Assembly: GCA_948567375.1 (NCBI GenBank)
Contig: OX419757.1
Location: 23,554,732-23,618,731 of the forward strand
DNA: 64,000 bases
DNA from: Lunularia cruciata
Taxonomy: Eukaryota; Streptophyta; Marchantiopsida; Lunulariales; Lunulariaceae
Reading direction: 5' to 3'
Below are positions 22,942 through 34,800 of the stretch, piece by piece; the first letter of the stretch is position 1, and the number at the start of each line of letters is the position of its first letter. The notes beneath the pieces are model-generated. The model saw nothing but the letters and a program-made list of their open reading frames with translations, was not told where the DNA came from and ran no database searches. The position numbers and the translations under genes are program-made.

Positions 22942-23485
22942 AGAAGTTGTAGTATTAGATAGACCTGAAGAAGGAGAAGTACTTGAAGGAACATTGGGTT
23001 TGGAAGCTGAAGTTGAGGTTGATGTCGGATCGGAGTAGAAACAAATTTAGGATATGAAGAGGTAGATATGAAGAAGTGGTTTGTCATTTTGGATCTGCAG
23101 GTTGGTAAAGTTGTTAGGAAATGGTATGTTGGTAGATAATTGTCAAGGAGGCATTTGTAGTGTATTGTTGTTCAGTATTTACATTTTTGAAGTTGAGTAA
23201 GGCAAAGTGTTGTAACTCAATGCTCATCATTTTAGCTTAATTCTTAGTATCAATCTTGTGTGTGTTTGTGTGTATTTGTGAGCGTTTGGAGAATCTTGAA
23301 CTGCAAGTGAATGAGCTTGTTGGATGTTGTATTCTGCAAATCTGATTTCATTCTATGTGTTTGATCATGAGTGGATAGCAATCAAAGCAATGCCTTGACA
23401 GATTTGTGAAGAACTATAGTGTTGGTAGTATTCTGCATTTGTGAGTGCAACATAATTTTAAAGTAAAGTCATTTTGTAATTTTTT
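22942..23485 (+). mobile_element. LTR fragment R (ORF tail through U5), truncated both ends
   Basis: The first bases encode the tail of the LTR frame (a VVLDRPEEGEVLEGTLG-like segment, then EVEVDVGSE and a stop near 23038). The post-ORF landmarks follow: AAGAAGTGGTTTGTCATTTTGG-like block, AGTAAGGCAAAGTGTTG and a GTGTTTGTGAGCGTTTGGAG block. It stops at about 23485 without the GTCACA end. It is joined to gag on the left by a deletion. Confidence 0.55.
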
Positions 23486-24285
23486 GTAAATTTGACCTCT
23501 TGTTATAGTACCTCCACTTGTAGTAGTACCATCTCCAAGAGATCCATTAATGCTACTAGAGCTAGAACTTGTGGGTACTACCAATCTATCTATCCGTAGA
23601 AGCTGAGCCTAAAGTGATGGAGACATAGTTTGGAGACCAATATTGTCTCCACAAATCAATCTACTCCAAGTGAGCTCTCCTAAACTCATGGTAGTCATCC
23701 ACAATATACCCTCAAAGTGCTGAAATAACCCTTTCCATGCCATGAAGAGTGTGAAAAAAGTCAGGTTCCACATCAGCTATAGATCACACCAACAGTAAAA
23801 ATTTTGGATGAAGTCATCCAACTCAATGGTACCCACTAAACCAGAGTAACATTTGGGGCTTTTGAAGGCCCCATAAATCTCATCCATGTCCCATAACAAT
23901 GGTGCGGACACCCCAAGTGCTCTCTCAATTGGATCAGCTTTTGTGTCAAACTCCAATTTAGAGTCCATCTCCTCCCTCACTAGATTTGAGATACAAGCTA
24001 ATATTGAGTGCCACTCCAAGTAAACCCATAGTGTAGTACACTATTATCTCCTCTACAATCCCCAAAGAACCCTATCATGACAAAGTAACTAAAAATTGCA
24101 ACCCATAACTGTAACTATTGCAAATACACCACCAAGTGCTAGTGTACCAATCAAACATCACCCACTAATGTAGCTCTAACTATGATAACTTCACTAGGGG
24201 AAGGGCCACCTATAACCTACCATCAAAACATGCATTCTCATGATCTACAAGTCATCACTTCTTGCCTCACCAGAGAGAAACATAG
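23486..24285. other. Unassigned stretch between LTR fragment R and chromovirus H
   Basis: No family landmark is visible. The minus strand has an open frame of 80 codons (24019-23777) that contains LVREEMDSKLEFDTKADPIE and a WDMDEIYGAF segment. It is followed beyond a stop by further readable protein-like text to ~23520 in the same direction, with a serine-rich and glycine-threonine-rich end. It could be a decayed exon or part of another transposon. I do not recognise it. Confidence 0.3.
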
Positions 24286-25021
24286 TGTAATACCACAAGC
24301 TAGCTATATGATCTAGATGTGAAATTCAGTTTGGGAACATCTAGAATGATGTTATACATGATGGTCAAAATAGATCAAATAGAACTGTCACCAAAAGAGT
24401 ACTTCTACAAATAGAGCAGAAACCAAAATAGACTTGAGTTTAACTTTAGAACCAATAGCTACATATGATTTAAAGATGAGAATTAGTTTGGTAACATCTG
24501 GAAGGATGTTAAACATGATGGACTAAACAGATCAGAAAGAGATATCACCAAAAGGGGACTTTTACTAATAGAGTAGGAACCAAAATATGCTTGAAATCTT
24601 TGAAGGCAATTTTGGAGGCCTAAACGGATAAATTAGGCCTCAAAAATGAACATATTTCCACTCAATGGAGGAAAGGTTGGCCTTCCCTCCCCTTGGTTTG
24701 TCTTGTCAAGAACTTTCCAATGGTCCCTTACTCATGTGATTCTGAGACTCCTAGAGGAAGATTCCCTAAAAGATTCCCTCTGGTCAAAGCTTGTTTGTAC
24801 AACCAGATAGGACCTAGACCGACATGTCACCCATCCAAGTACGTAATCCAAGGGTGGAGCTTGATGACATGTCACCTATTTGTGTGCCTAATCCTATGGT
24901 GGAGCTTCCTTGGAGGAGATCCTCTTTGTCTATATAATAAAGAGAAGGTGCTCCTTTGGGGCATCGAATGTTGAATGTGTAATCTGTGTTTTCTCTCTTC
25001 TCTTGTCCTTGGAGTTTTACA
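24286..25021 (+). repeat. 5' LTR of chromovirus H
   Basis: It starts TGTAATACCAC and ends TTTTACA. It aligns over its length with 30108-30842. A TATA-type stretch (TATATAATAA, 24931-24940) that overlaps an AATAAAG lies ~85 bp before the end and probably serves as both promoter and poly(A) signal. The two LTRs differ at many positions, which implies an old insertion. Confidence 0.9.
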
Positions 25022-25022
25022 A

Positions 25023-25034
25023 TGGTATCAAAGC
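25023..25034 (+). promoter_or_regulatory. Primer-binding site (initiator tRNA-Met type) of element H
   Basis: TGGTATCAAAGC follows the LTR end by one base. It differs by one base from the common plant TGGTATCAGAGC site, used to prime minus-strand DNA with initiator tRNA-Met. Confidence 0.85.
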
Positions 25035-25509
25035 GAGTGTCTCAGTCCAAGAGAGTGGATCACCCCTCTTGGAAGAGCACGAACTACTAAAACTGAGTAA
25101 ATTGAGGTGGAGAACATAGAGTAATTGTCAGACTGAGGAAGGACTTTAGAGAGCAGATGGGATGGATGCACCGGGAGGAAAATTTCCTGCACCTAGCTTT
25201 CCGTTCTCGAATCCCTTCCACATCAAGGTTATGTACATCCAGCGTGAGCAAATGAGTGTATTGCTAGTTTATCACTTTGGTGTTGAATTCATTGATAGGG
25301 TGATGAACTCACCAAACCCAATGATTCTACGTGTGGTGATATATGACATAGAGTGGGATTTGACAATCAACATTCTATTATGATAATATGGATGTGAATG
25401 TCCCAAATCCTCTCCCTTTCAACACTCAAGTAGAAAGCCATTATGTAGTGAGACAGAAAGTGATATTTAGAGATTTTATGGTTAGGAATTTTGGCCAGGA
25501 GTATTATCA

Positions 25510-26610
25510 ATGAGTGATAGCTTTAGAGGTCGCAATGGTAGTTCTGCTAGTTTGTACACTGTCCAGAGTGATCAAGAAGAAGGAGCCATGTATCCGCAAT
25601 TGCAAGAGCTGGTGCAAGGAATGCAAGGGATGTTGAATGAATTTCAAGGGATTAAGATGACCATGGAGACATTACAAAGTCAAGTGCAAATCCTCAAGAA
25701 CAATCAAGCCATGTAAGAGGAAGAGCCGTCTCAAAACCCAATACCTACGACGGAAGTACTTGGAGAGGCACTTGTGCCTACGAACCCTATCAACGGTGAA
25801 GCCACATTGCTACTCCGGATGAAGAAGACTTGCAACATTGAGCCTTACAAGGAGCAGCGTATGATGGGAGTAGTGGAAAATTGGATCTCAAGAATGAATC
25901 GATAGTTAAGATTGTTCTCAACATAGATCATGGAGCATGCTGAAGGCATGTTTGCATGTGAGTACTTGACCAATAAAGCACTCACATGATGCTTGGGAAT
26001 GATCCATGTTGGTGGAGAGAAGGGAGGTCATATGGATAGCAATGCAAGAAGGATTGCTGAAGAATTTCCAATTAGTGGATTTTGTGCAAATGGCTCAAAC
26101 CCGACTATAGGGATTGAGACAGAAGAATAGCGTGCAAGAGTATGTGGAGGCAATTTTGGATCTACAAGTTTCAATAACTGATATGAGTCCAATAGAGGCT
26201 CTCGACAATTTCAAACGAGGGTTAAAGGAGCAAATTTTCCAAGAAGTCATGGTGCAAAACCCTCACACGGTATTTGAAGCCATTGCTTGTACGTAGAGAA
26301 TAGCAGGAGCATTAGGTGGAGGTGGAGGAGTAGTTCCACCTCAACATTATTGGGCAAAAATGCCACACATGGGTGGACTAGTACCAATGGAGTTGGGCAA
26401 GCTTCGATTTCAAGATCAAGGAGCAAGACCGCTTCAAGAGGAGCGTGGATGGGTAGAAGAACCAAGCAATGGAGTCCCACAAGAAGAAGGAACTCAAGGA
26501 GAAAAACACCGTTGTTACAATTGTGGCCGTATTGGGCATATATTTACCAGCTATCGCACTTGTTTCTCTACGTACGGGTGATCTTTGAACAACATGGAGA
26601 GACGCATTGA
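25510..26610 (+). pseudogene. gag: gag of chromovirus H (frameshifted)
   Basis: The capsid/nucleocapsid precursor of the element. An N-terminal glutamine-rich, coiled segment follows ATG 25510 (PQLQELVQGMQGMLNEFQGI). Readable gag text continues in that frame, with stops, to ~26080. It then moves to another frame from 26114, which holds RQKNSVQEYVEAILDLQVS and LDNFKRGLKEQIFQEVM, typical of gypsy capsid C-terminal regions. A zinc knuckle follows near 26506-26560: CYNCGRIGH is intact, but the last cysteine position is shifted (SYRTC). Stops and one frameshift prevent a full product. The start at 25510 is the first Met that leads into the gag text. Confidence 0.75.
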
Positions 26611-26751
26611 AGAGAAGGAGGTAGAAATCACTTTGGAAAATGAAGATCACTAGTAAATGTACCTCGTAGCCTTACTGGCTCAATAAGGAAGAAGAGAAGC
26701 AAGGGAAAGAAAAAGACTAATGCGCAAAGATCTTGAAAAGCAACCTCACAA

Positions 26752-29409
26752 TTGATTGTTGTGAATGGAATCCTAGAAGAAAATCAAGTAAGAGTATTTA
26801 TCAATCCTGGAGCAATAGAGAATTTCTTATCTCACTCTGTTGCAATAAGATTGGGAATGGATCTAGAGAGGGATAGGAGTGAAGAAGTAGAGTTGCCTAA
26901 CGGGCAAACAGAGAGGATTGAATCACTACCTAGACGGGTAACACTTTCTATAGGAGAATATCAAGAAGCAATTGAGTGGCAAGTGATACAATTAGCTCGT
27001 TATGATGCAATTTTAGGCATGCCATGGATAGAGCATTACAACCCTATGGTAGATTGGAGGAAGAAAGTAGTGAGAACCCACCAATGGTCAATCATTGGGG
27101 TTAAAGAAAAATCACCCAAGTAGGATCTGCCTCTATATGTCATAAGGACAGCAACTGTCTATAAGAGAGATAGATGTTTCATGGGTCTAATAAGAGAAGT
27201 CCAGAGTGCACAACTTGATGGACAAGTTCCTAAGAAATTGAAGGCTGTGATGGATGAATTTCAAGATGTCTTTCTTGATGATCTACCCTCAAGATTACCA
27301 CTAAAAAGGAGAGTAGATCATAAAATTGAGACACTCTCGAGGAAGACATCTCCTTGTAAGGCCCCATATTGCCTATCACCTCATGAGTTGGAGGAGTGTA
27401 AGACTTGAATTGAGGAGATGCTGCAAAAGGGGTTCATCCAACCTAGCATATCACCATACATGGCTTCTATCTTGCTTGTGAAGAAGAAGGATGATACAAT
27501 GCGCATGTGCATTGACTATCAAGGTCTCAATCAACAAATGGTGAAGAACAAATACCCCTTACCTCGCATGGATGACCTGTTTGATCAACTCCATGGAGCA
27601 AGATACTTCACCAAATTGGACTTGTGGAGCGGTTACAATCAAATCCAAATTGCAGAGGAGGATGTGTACAAAACTGCCTTTCAAACCAAGTATGGCCACT
27701 TCAAGTATATTGTGATGCCTTTTGGCCTCACCAATGCACCTGCCACTTTCATGAGTCTAATGAATGACATATTTTGTCCATACTTGGATAAGTCTATTAT
27801 TGTCTTCTTGGACGATATCTTAGTATACAGTTGCACAATGACGGAACACAAACAACATCTACAAGAAGTCCTCCAAATTATAAGACATGATTGATTGTAC
27901 GCCAAAATCTCAAAGTGCGAGTTTGGCAAGTTTGAAGTAGACTACTTGAGGCATAGAGTAAGTGCAGAGAGAATTCAAGTATTGAAAAATAAAATAGAGG
28001 TCATCCAAAAATGGCATGCCCCAAAAGATCAGACTCAACTCAAGAGCTTCTTGGGGTTGACTGGATTCTATCATAGATTTGTCAAGGACTTCTCCAAGGT
28101 TGCATAGCCTTTAATGGCACTACTAGGCAAGGGGAAGAAGTGGACATGGGGAACCGCACAAGAGTTGGCCTTTCAAGAATTGAAAGCCGCCTTGCTACAT
28201 ACACCAATCTTGAAGTGGTATGACCCAAAACGACCAATCAAGTTGGCTACAGATGCATCAAGCGTAGCAATAGGAGTAGCCCTACAACAAGAGTGGCATG
28301 ACGTATGGCATCCAATTGCATATTTCTCTTGAAAGTTGTTACCAACAGAGCGCAACTACCACACCACCAAACCAGAAGAGCTGGTCGTTGTTCTAGCAAC
28401 CAAGCATTGGAAGCACTATTTGGGCGAGAAGGCATTTGTAGTAGAGATAGACCACAAACCTCTTGTCTACCTCAAGACGCAAAAAGATCTATCTCGTTGC
28501 CAGATTTGGTGGGCAGAGTGGCGACAATGCTTCAACATGTCAATCCCCTACGTGGAAGGTAAGAAGCAACTTGAAGATGCATTCACCCGCATGCCAATGG
28601 CAAACAACTTGGTGGCAAAGGTTAAGATTAACCCTAAATTTTGGCTAGAGATTTTGGCAACTACAAAAACTGATCCACAAATTGTAGAAGGGCAATCATC
28701 CAAAGGCATCACCAGTACCCAAGGACTCACCTTTCATGATGGCAGATTATGGATCCCAAATGTCCTAGAATTACGCACCACCATTCTAGCAGAATGTCAT
28801 GATTCGGCCATTGCATGTCATGTCGGAGTGGATAAGACCTTGGATGCAATCCAGTGCCATTACTATTGGCCCAAGATGAGCAATGACATCATGGACTACG
28901 TGCACAGCTGCCTACTTTGTCAACAAAACAAAGCGTCTAATCAAGCTTCTGCAAGGCTCCTTCAACCTCTCCCCATGCCTACCCAACATTGGGAACAAGT
29001 GAGTATGGATCTCGTCTGTGAATTACCTAAGACTACCTCAAGGTTTGACTCCATTGTGGTCTTTGTGGATTGGCTCAGCAAAATGATTCATGTACGCCCT
29101 ACCACCAAGGATGTGACCACTCCACAACTAGGTCAATTATACTTAGATGTAGTCTTCTCTCACCATGGCTTGTCTAGAGTTCTTATCACCGATAGGGGCA
29201 CTAAATTCACCAATTTGTTTTGGCAAACACTCTTTGGTTTCTTCAAAACCAAGTTGGCCATGTCCACAGCTTATCACCTACAAACAGATAGCCAAATAGA
29301 GCGGGCTAATTGGACGATTGAAGACATGTTACGCGGCTTCACCTTAGAAGAGCAAGAGAGGTGGGACACCCTACTCTTGTTGGTGGAATTGCTTACAACA
29401 ATTCAGTGA
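26752..29409 (+). pseudogene. pol: pol of chromovirus H: protease, reverse transcriptase, RNase H, integrase
   Basis: One frame holds the whole region, broken by stops at 27124, 27409, 27892, 28108 and 28330. Protease (26752-27120): the active-site motif expected as DSGA reads NPGA, so the catalytic Asp is lost; ILGMPWIEHYNP is kept. Reverse transcriptase (~27418-28000): [42 protein letters not shown] and catalytic FLDD. RNase H (~28230-28560): LATDASSVAIGVAL and an HKPLVYL block. Integrase (~28760-29409): an HHCC zinc site ending CLLCQQNK, then MDLVCELP, ITDRGTKFTN and DSQIERANWTIE, giving D, D and E. A frameshift near 29370-29400 separates the C-terminal part. Confidence 0.93.
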
Positions 29410-29980
29410 ATACATCCACCCAAGTCACTCCGTTCTTCCTCATGTATGATAAGCATCCTTTCACACCTTCTAGCTTGATAAAAATCCGTCCAGTGGCTAC
29501 CAAGGTCGATGCCGTCAACACATTTGTTTCTAGAATCCAACATGGTGTAGAGAGCGCCAAGCATAGATTACAGATTGCAAAAAATTGACAAAAGCAATTT
29601 TTTGATGTACACCGTAGGCACATGGAGTTCAATGTTGGGGATCAAGTGTGGCTATCGACAACCAAACTCACATTAGTTGGACCTCGTAAGCTCAAACCTT
29701 ATTTTATTGGGCCTTTCTCAATTCTTCGCCGCATCGGCGCTGTGGCCTATCACCTTGAGCTACCACCACACATGAAGATCCATCCAGTGTTCCATGTTTC
29801 CCTTCTACATAGATATGCTCCCTGATCAGGCCAGGGTCATTCCACACAAGACATTTGACCGTGTCCGACACTTATTGATGGCACAAAAGAATATGAAGTG
29901 GAGTGTATTCGCCAAAAATGCATAAGTGGTACTTGCCATCCACGGGTGGACTATCTCATATAGTGGAAAGTTACCCCCTC
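29410..29980 (+). pseudogene. Integrase C-terminal region and chromodomain remnant of H
   Basis: After the frameshift the text continues with PFFLMYDKHPFTPSSL and a block from 29622 with VGDQVWLSTTKLTLVGPRKL, FIGPFSILRRIGAVAYHLEL and IHPVFHVSLLHRY, the GPY/F module of gypsy integrases. About 60 bp on, near 29884-29970, KEYEVECI and RVDYLI-stop-WK match the pattern of a chromodomain (E-Y-E-V-E-x-I ... Y-L-x-K-W-K). This supports the chromovirus assignment. Chromodomains direct integration to marked chromatin in this group (established). Stops break it here. Confidence 0.7.
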
Positions 29981-30091
29981 TATGAAGCAACAGGGGAGCC
30001 CACATGCCAATTTGACACATGCACTGCCAATTTGACACACGTGTTGGTGAAAGCATTTGAGCAACAATTGCACAACAAGGACGTTGTGTCT

Positions 30092-30104
30092 TAAAAAAAG
30101 GGAT
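30092..30104 (+). promoter_or_regulatory. Polypurine tract of chromovirus H
   Basis: A seven-A run followed by GGGA (30093-30103) lies just before the 3' LTR at 30108. This is the expected position of the plus-strand primer. Confidence 0.75.
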
Positions 30105-30107
30105 GTC

Positions 30108-30842
30108 TATAATACCACAAGCTAACCATATGATCTAGATGTGAAATTCAGTTTGGTAACATCTAGAATGATGTTATACATGATGGTCAAAATAGATCAG
30201 ATAGAACTATCACCAAAAGAGTACTTCTACAAATAGAACAAAAACCAAAATAGACTTGAGAACCTTAGAACCAATAGCTAGACATATGATTTAAAGGTGA
30301 GAATTGGTTTGGTAACATCAGGAAGGATGTTAAACATGATGGACTAAATAGATCAGAAAGAGGTATCACCAAAAGGGGACTTCTACTAATAGAGTAGGAA
30401 CCAAAATATGCCTGAAATCTTTGAAGGCAATTTTGGAGGCCAAAACGGATGAATTAGGCCTTGAAAATGTGCAAATTTCCTCACAATGAATGGAAGGTTA
30501 GCCTTCCCTCCCCCAGGTTTTTCTTGTTGAGAGCTTTCCAATGGTACCTTACTCACGTGATTATGAGACTCCTGTAGGAAGATTCCCTAAAATATTCCCT
30601 TCGGTCAAAGCTTGTTTGACCAACCAGATAGGACCTAGACCAACATGTCACCCATCCAAGTAAGTAATGCAAGGGTGGAGCTTGATGAAATGTCACATAT
30701 CTATGTGCGTAATCCTATGGTGGAGCTTCCTTGGAGGAGATCCTCTTTGTCTATATAATAAAGAGAAGGTGCTCCTTTGGGGCACCCAATGTTGAGTGTA
30801 TAATCTGTGTTTTCTCTCTTCTCTTGTCCTTGGAGTATTACA
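30108..30842 (+). repeat. 3' LTR of chromovirus H
   Basis: It aligns with 24286-25021 from TATAATACCAC (first G mutated) to GAGTATTACA. The TATATAATAA box is at 30751-30760. Confidence 0.9.
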
Positions 30843-31243
30843 TCTGCCTACCACCCTTTATTGGTATCATATGTTCTCTAATTTGTGGTCTATGGAAAAT
30901 CAACCCCTTGCCCAATCTAGAGATCTGCACTCCTTTTGGACAACTAAAAGGAACAACCTAGAGTAATATTCTTGATATTTCAGAAGTCCCCCACCAAAGT
31001 CTTAACCTTATAGTGCTACAATGTTCAAGCATTCTTCAATCAAACTTCACTTGTTACTCATGCCTTCCACATGCATTCCTCCTATCACTCTTAAATTTAT
31101 CTTGCTCATAAATTAGCCATTTTCTTGATTGTCCTTTCTTGGCTAGTTGAGCCAAAAGAAAAATTGTTACTCTTTCTTTCCATCAAGTTGAGTACTCAAA
31201 GGCAAAGTATCCTTACTTTGGGTGTACAACACTTTAAGTTTGA
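30843..31243. other. Unassigned DNA between chromovirus H and LTR I
   Basis: It is AT-rich, with no long frame and no similarity that I can see to the LTR family. It does not visibly continue the sequence found left of chromovirus H. It contains short ACTTTGGG-type words near 31210 that also occur in the LTRs. Confidence 0.4.
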
Positions 31244-31851
31244 TGTGGTACCCACATTTTTTGTTTTTGTTCTATTTTAAAGAAGAAGTGTACACACAAA
31301 GTTGTTTTGAGCCCATATGACGTTAAAAGACATAGAATTGTGTCTTTGGATTGAAACCCAAAGTAAAGTGACTTTGTGTCAAGACAGAAGTACTTAGATC
31401 AGACTTGCCTAAAGAAACCCAAAGTAAGGAAAATTTGCCTTAGGGTGATCAACCCGATGCAAAGACGGCGTAACAACTTTCCTTCAGATTTTTCAATCAA
31501 GAAAGTTCAAGTAAGAAAATGGCTAAGGTGCAAATGACTGAACTTGACAGTACCAAGATGAAACTCAAAAGGTGTGATTTTTGAGTGAAGAGTGATGGAG
31601 GAATGACCACACAACAAATAACTATAAAATCAAGACTTCATCAAGGGGATTTCAAAATGTCACACAAGTATTCTAAGCCACTAAGTAGTCTACTTGAAGG
31701 AGGGATTGTACAAAAGCCATCCAATAATTTGATGTTTAACAATCTTGAAGGAATCAGGATCTCAAGTCCAAGAGAAAATCTTGAAAAAGGCGACCGCGTA
31801 GGAAAAATGAAGGATAGGAAGACCCCATCAAGCCGTACAAGGGAGAGACAA

Positions 31852-34800
31852 AAAAGGTAACATGGGGCTAAGCTCCAATAGAGTCTGTATGAGAAATCTG
31901 CCCTACCGCACCTAAGATATCTGAGCTATGCAAGTCGTATGGTCTACACACAACTGGAGCATCCAAAGAAACATCACCTAATGTGATTGCTTTCCTATGG
32001 ATTGCACCAGCCACTGCCTTCTGTAGAGCAATGGACACACGCTGTCTAAAGTAAGCTACAAAGTATGAGAGTGAGAGTGGTACCCCCTGACGCCTAACAT
32101 GATAAACGTTTGCACACTCCCTGACAAATGTGTCAAATGCCGTGTCCATTGCTCCATATAACTCCAAGGCTAGAGGAACAAAAAGGTGACCTCGCTGCAT
32201 GCACCTATACTTGGAGACCTTGCAACCTGCTGCTGCACTCGCTGCCCATCCAAGAGGATGGGTAATCACTCCCTCTGAAACTGTATCCCGCGTAGGGTCC
32301 GTGACCACGACATCCACTATTTTCACCTGATCATCTCGGACCAAGTATAAGTCTGCCTTGACACGTGTTGTCTGCAATGCATACGAACGCTCCCTCCAAG
32401 CTAAGTATCCACTCTCTCGTGCCATAGCAAACACTATGTCTCTAATGGCATCATGTGTAGCTATCCTCTGTCCTCCAAAAGGACACTGTGTCATGTGGAC
32501 CACCGCTGCATCTAGTGTAGAACCACACTCACAAGTGAGTAGTGAAGATGAAGATGGGTGGACCAAACCTAAGCAAAACCTCATCATTGTAGAGAAAGTA
32601 GCCGGTGCGAGTCGGAAAGCCTTAATGCATGGTCAAGCTAGGATCCACGAGCCTGCACCCTTGCCAGAGCAAGAGCGTAGACGTGCTCTAGTAGCCTGAG
32701 GAATGGACGAGTCAACTAAGAGAGAATGTAGCATATGCTCACATTGTTGCTCCATCAAGGAAGACTGTAGACCTCTAGTCCAATCTGACAATAGTGAAGC
32801 AAACGATGGAAAACCCTCTTGTGCTCGTGGGGATAGACTATCTCTTGTCTGCCGCAATAAGACCTGGAGAGAAAAGGATCCTCCCTCCACTTCTGTCACA
32901 AAAGTCTCTAAAACCGGCCTATCAGCAACCACAAAACGAGAGGCAAGTAGGAGTGTCAAGAGAGCCCAACTACCCAAACACGCTACAGGTGCCATCTCCT
33001 CCATAGAAAGCAAGCCAACCCCACCACATGAGATTGGTAGAGCCGCTGTCTACGTGCCAAATCCCCTGTCACACACTCAAAAGTCCCTGGTCCAATAATA
33101 TCACCAAAGATTCCCATAATCCTCCTATCAAATGCTCTCAGACGTGATAGGAAGGATGGTGAGGAGGGAACTGTACGGATGAGGTAGGATGGTTGACAAG
33201 CAATACTGGAAGAGAGTATACCAAATGCCACCTGCGGATCTCCTAGTAATGGAAGGTCATCTACATGGAGAACATCCTCTACAAGGGCAACGTCCAAGAA
33301 GCGTGTGATGAAATCCTCCGATCCTATTGGCACTCCAAGAACACGAACTCCATCTGTGGATGTGATACACCCCTCTGGAAGCTCAAGGTAGGGAGGGATA
33401 CCTAAAGGGGACCATGCCCTACACTTTGACACCTTGACTCTAAAGCCTACTAGATGTAGCTTGGTAGTCAAGTAGTCAAAGGCCTGCCTAATCTGATCTA
33501 CAGGGCCTACAATGTGTGTATCATCTGCCAAGGAGGGAAATACACAACCTGGCATGGCCAAAGTAGTAGATAGGAGAGCTCTAAAGTGAGCCATGGCAAA
33601 TAAGAGCCTCCCCAAAGGATCTCCCTGTCGTGTACCAACAGCTGACTCCAAGACGGTGACTCCCTCCTGTGAACCACCATGTTGGTAGTAAAGGGAAGCA
33701 AGAGAGCCATAAAAAGACCGCACAAAAGGAATGAGACTTGCCAAGGATCCACCAGCCTCCCTAAGCTCTCTAAAGATGGATGCACATGAGACTCTATTAA
33801 AAGCGTTCTCAACATCCACCTATAGGACGACCCACTCCGGATGGATATCTAGGAGTGCTCTAATGCCTAGAGATATAGCCTCACATCCTCCAGGTGTAGC
33901 TACTCCAAATTGATGTGGACTAAGGTGCTATCAAAAGTGAGAATGATGCTGAAGGACAATGGTACGACTGACCAAATGCAAAAAGATCTCTCCAATAGCA
34001 ATTGGTCTAATGCCTCCTGTGTCCTTCTCAATCAAGAGAAGTCGACTAGCACCTAAGACCTGACTAACAAACATAGGAATGTCTCCTCTCGCTACTGCTG
34101 CAGCCACCTGAAACAACTTGGTAAAACCACTAGAAGGATCATCTACCTAGAAGCAATCTCTAAGGTACTCATAAACCATCCCTGACAAGCCTCATGAGGA
34201 AAGGCGAGTGGCAGTGCACAATGCTTGTGCAAATAGTGACCTATCAAGACATAAAGGCTGCTCAGACTGATAATCTAAGACCTCTAGTGGTAGTCCCTCT
34301 ACTTCTATAGGATGCAATGAGCGTAGGGAAGAGAGGGTCTCATCAGTAGGACTTGCTATAGACAAAGGGTGTAGCACTCGTGCTGCTCTACTAAACTCTC
34401 CTGCCTGACCCAATGTCCTACATCATCGTAATCGAGTGGAATCTGTGGTATCTTGTGGCGATGCCTGTCTCCTAAATCGTGTAGCCCTAATAGACTCCTC
34501 CTGAAGTGCTGCCCAATCCCCCGCTTGGAATCAATGAAATCTAGCCACCACCTCTTTATGCCCCACGCGTCTCTCTCTAGCATAACAAAGACACCATCGA
34601 GGGAGTATGAGGAATAGGAACCATGCTAACTCATCCAAGGGATCCCATGCCAAACCATCCAATGGTAGGCAAAAAGCCTATCTAGCCTCATCATGGAGTG
34701 TGCGGGGTAGCCTATGGAATAGACGTGGACATGGAAAACTAGTCTCAAATAACCCTAAAATGCAACCCGCCTGAGAAGCTAACCACTCCTACGACTTGAT

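Larger units (their letters stand above)
24286..30842 (+). mobile_element. Ty3/gypsy chromovirus H, near-complete, decayed
   Basis: The two LTRs (24286-25021 and 30108-30842, ~736 bp each) enclose a primer site complementary to initiator tRNA-Met. The interior encodes gag, protease, reverse transcriptase, RNase H and integrase in that order, plus a chromodomain remnant. Integrase downstream of RNase H is the Ty3/gypsy order. The flanking 5-mers (CATAG and TCTGC) do not match, so target duplication is not seen. At least five in-frame stops and three frameshifts disable it. A related solo LTR lies at 63238-63677. Confidence 0.93.

Noticed and set aside
16716..23485. F and fragment R as the 5' and 3' LTRs of one intact element
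   Set aside because: R lacks both ends, starts within the ORF tail directly after gag, and has no polypurine tract. A deletion product is possible but cannot be shown.
32358..33098. Plus-strand frames opposite the R2-like element
   Set aside because: They are antisense to RT and endonuclease text that has conserved motifs on the minus strand.
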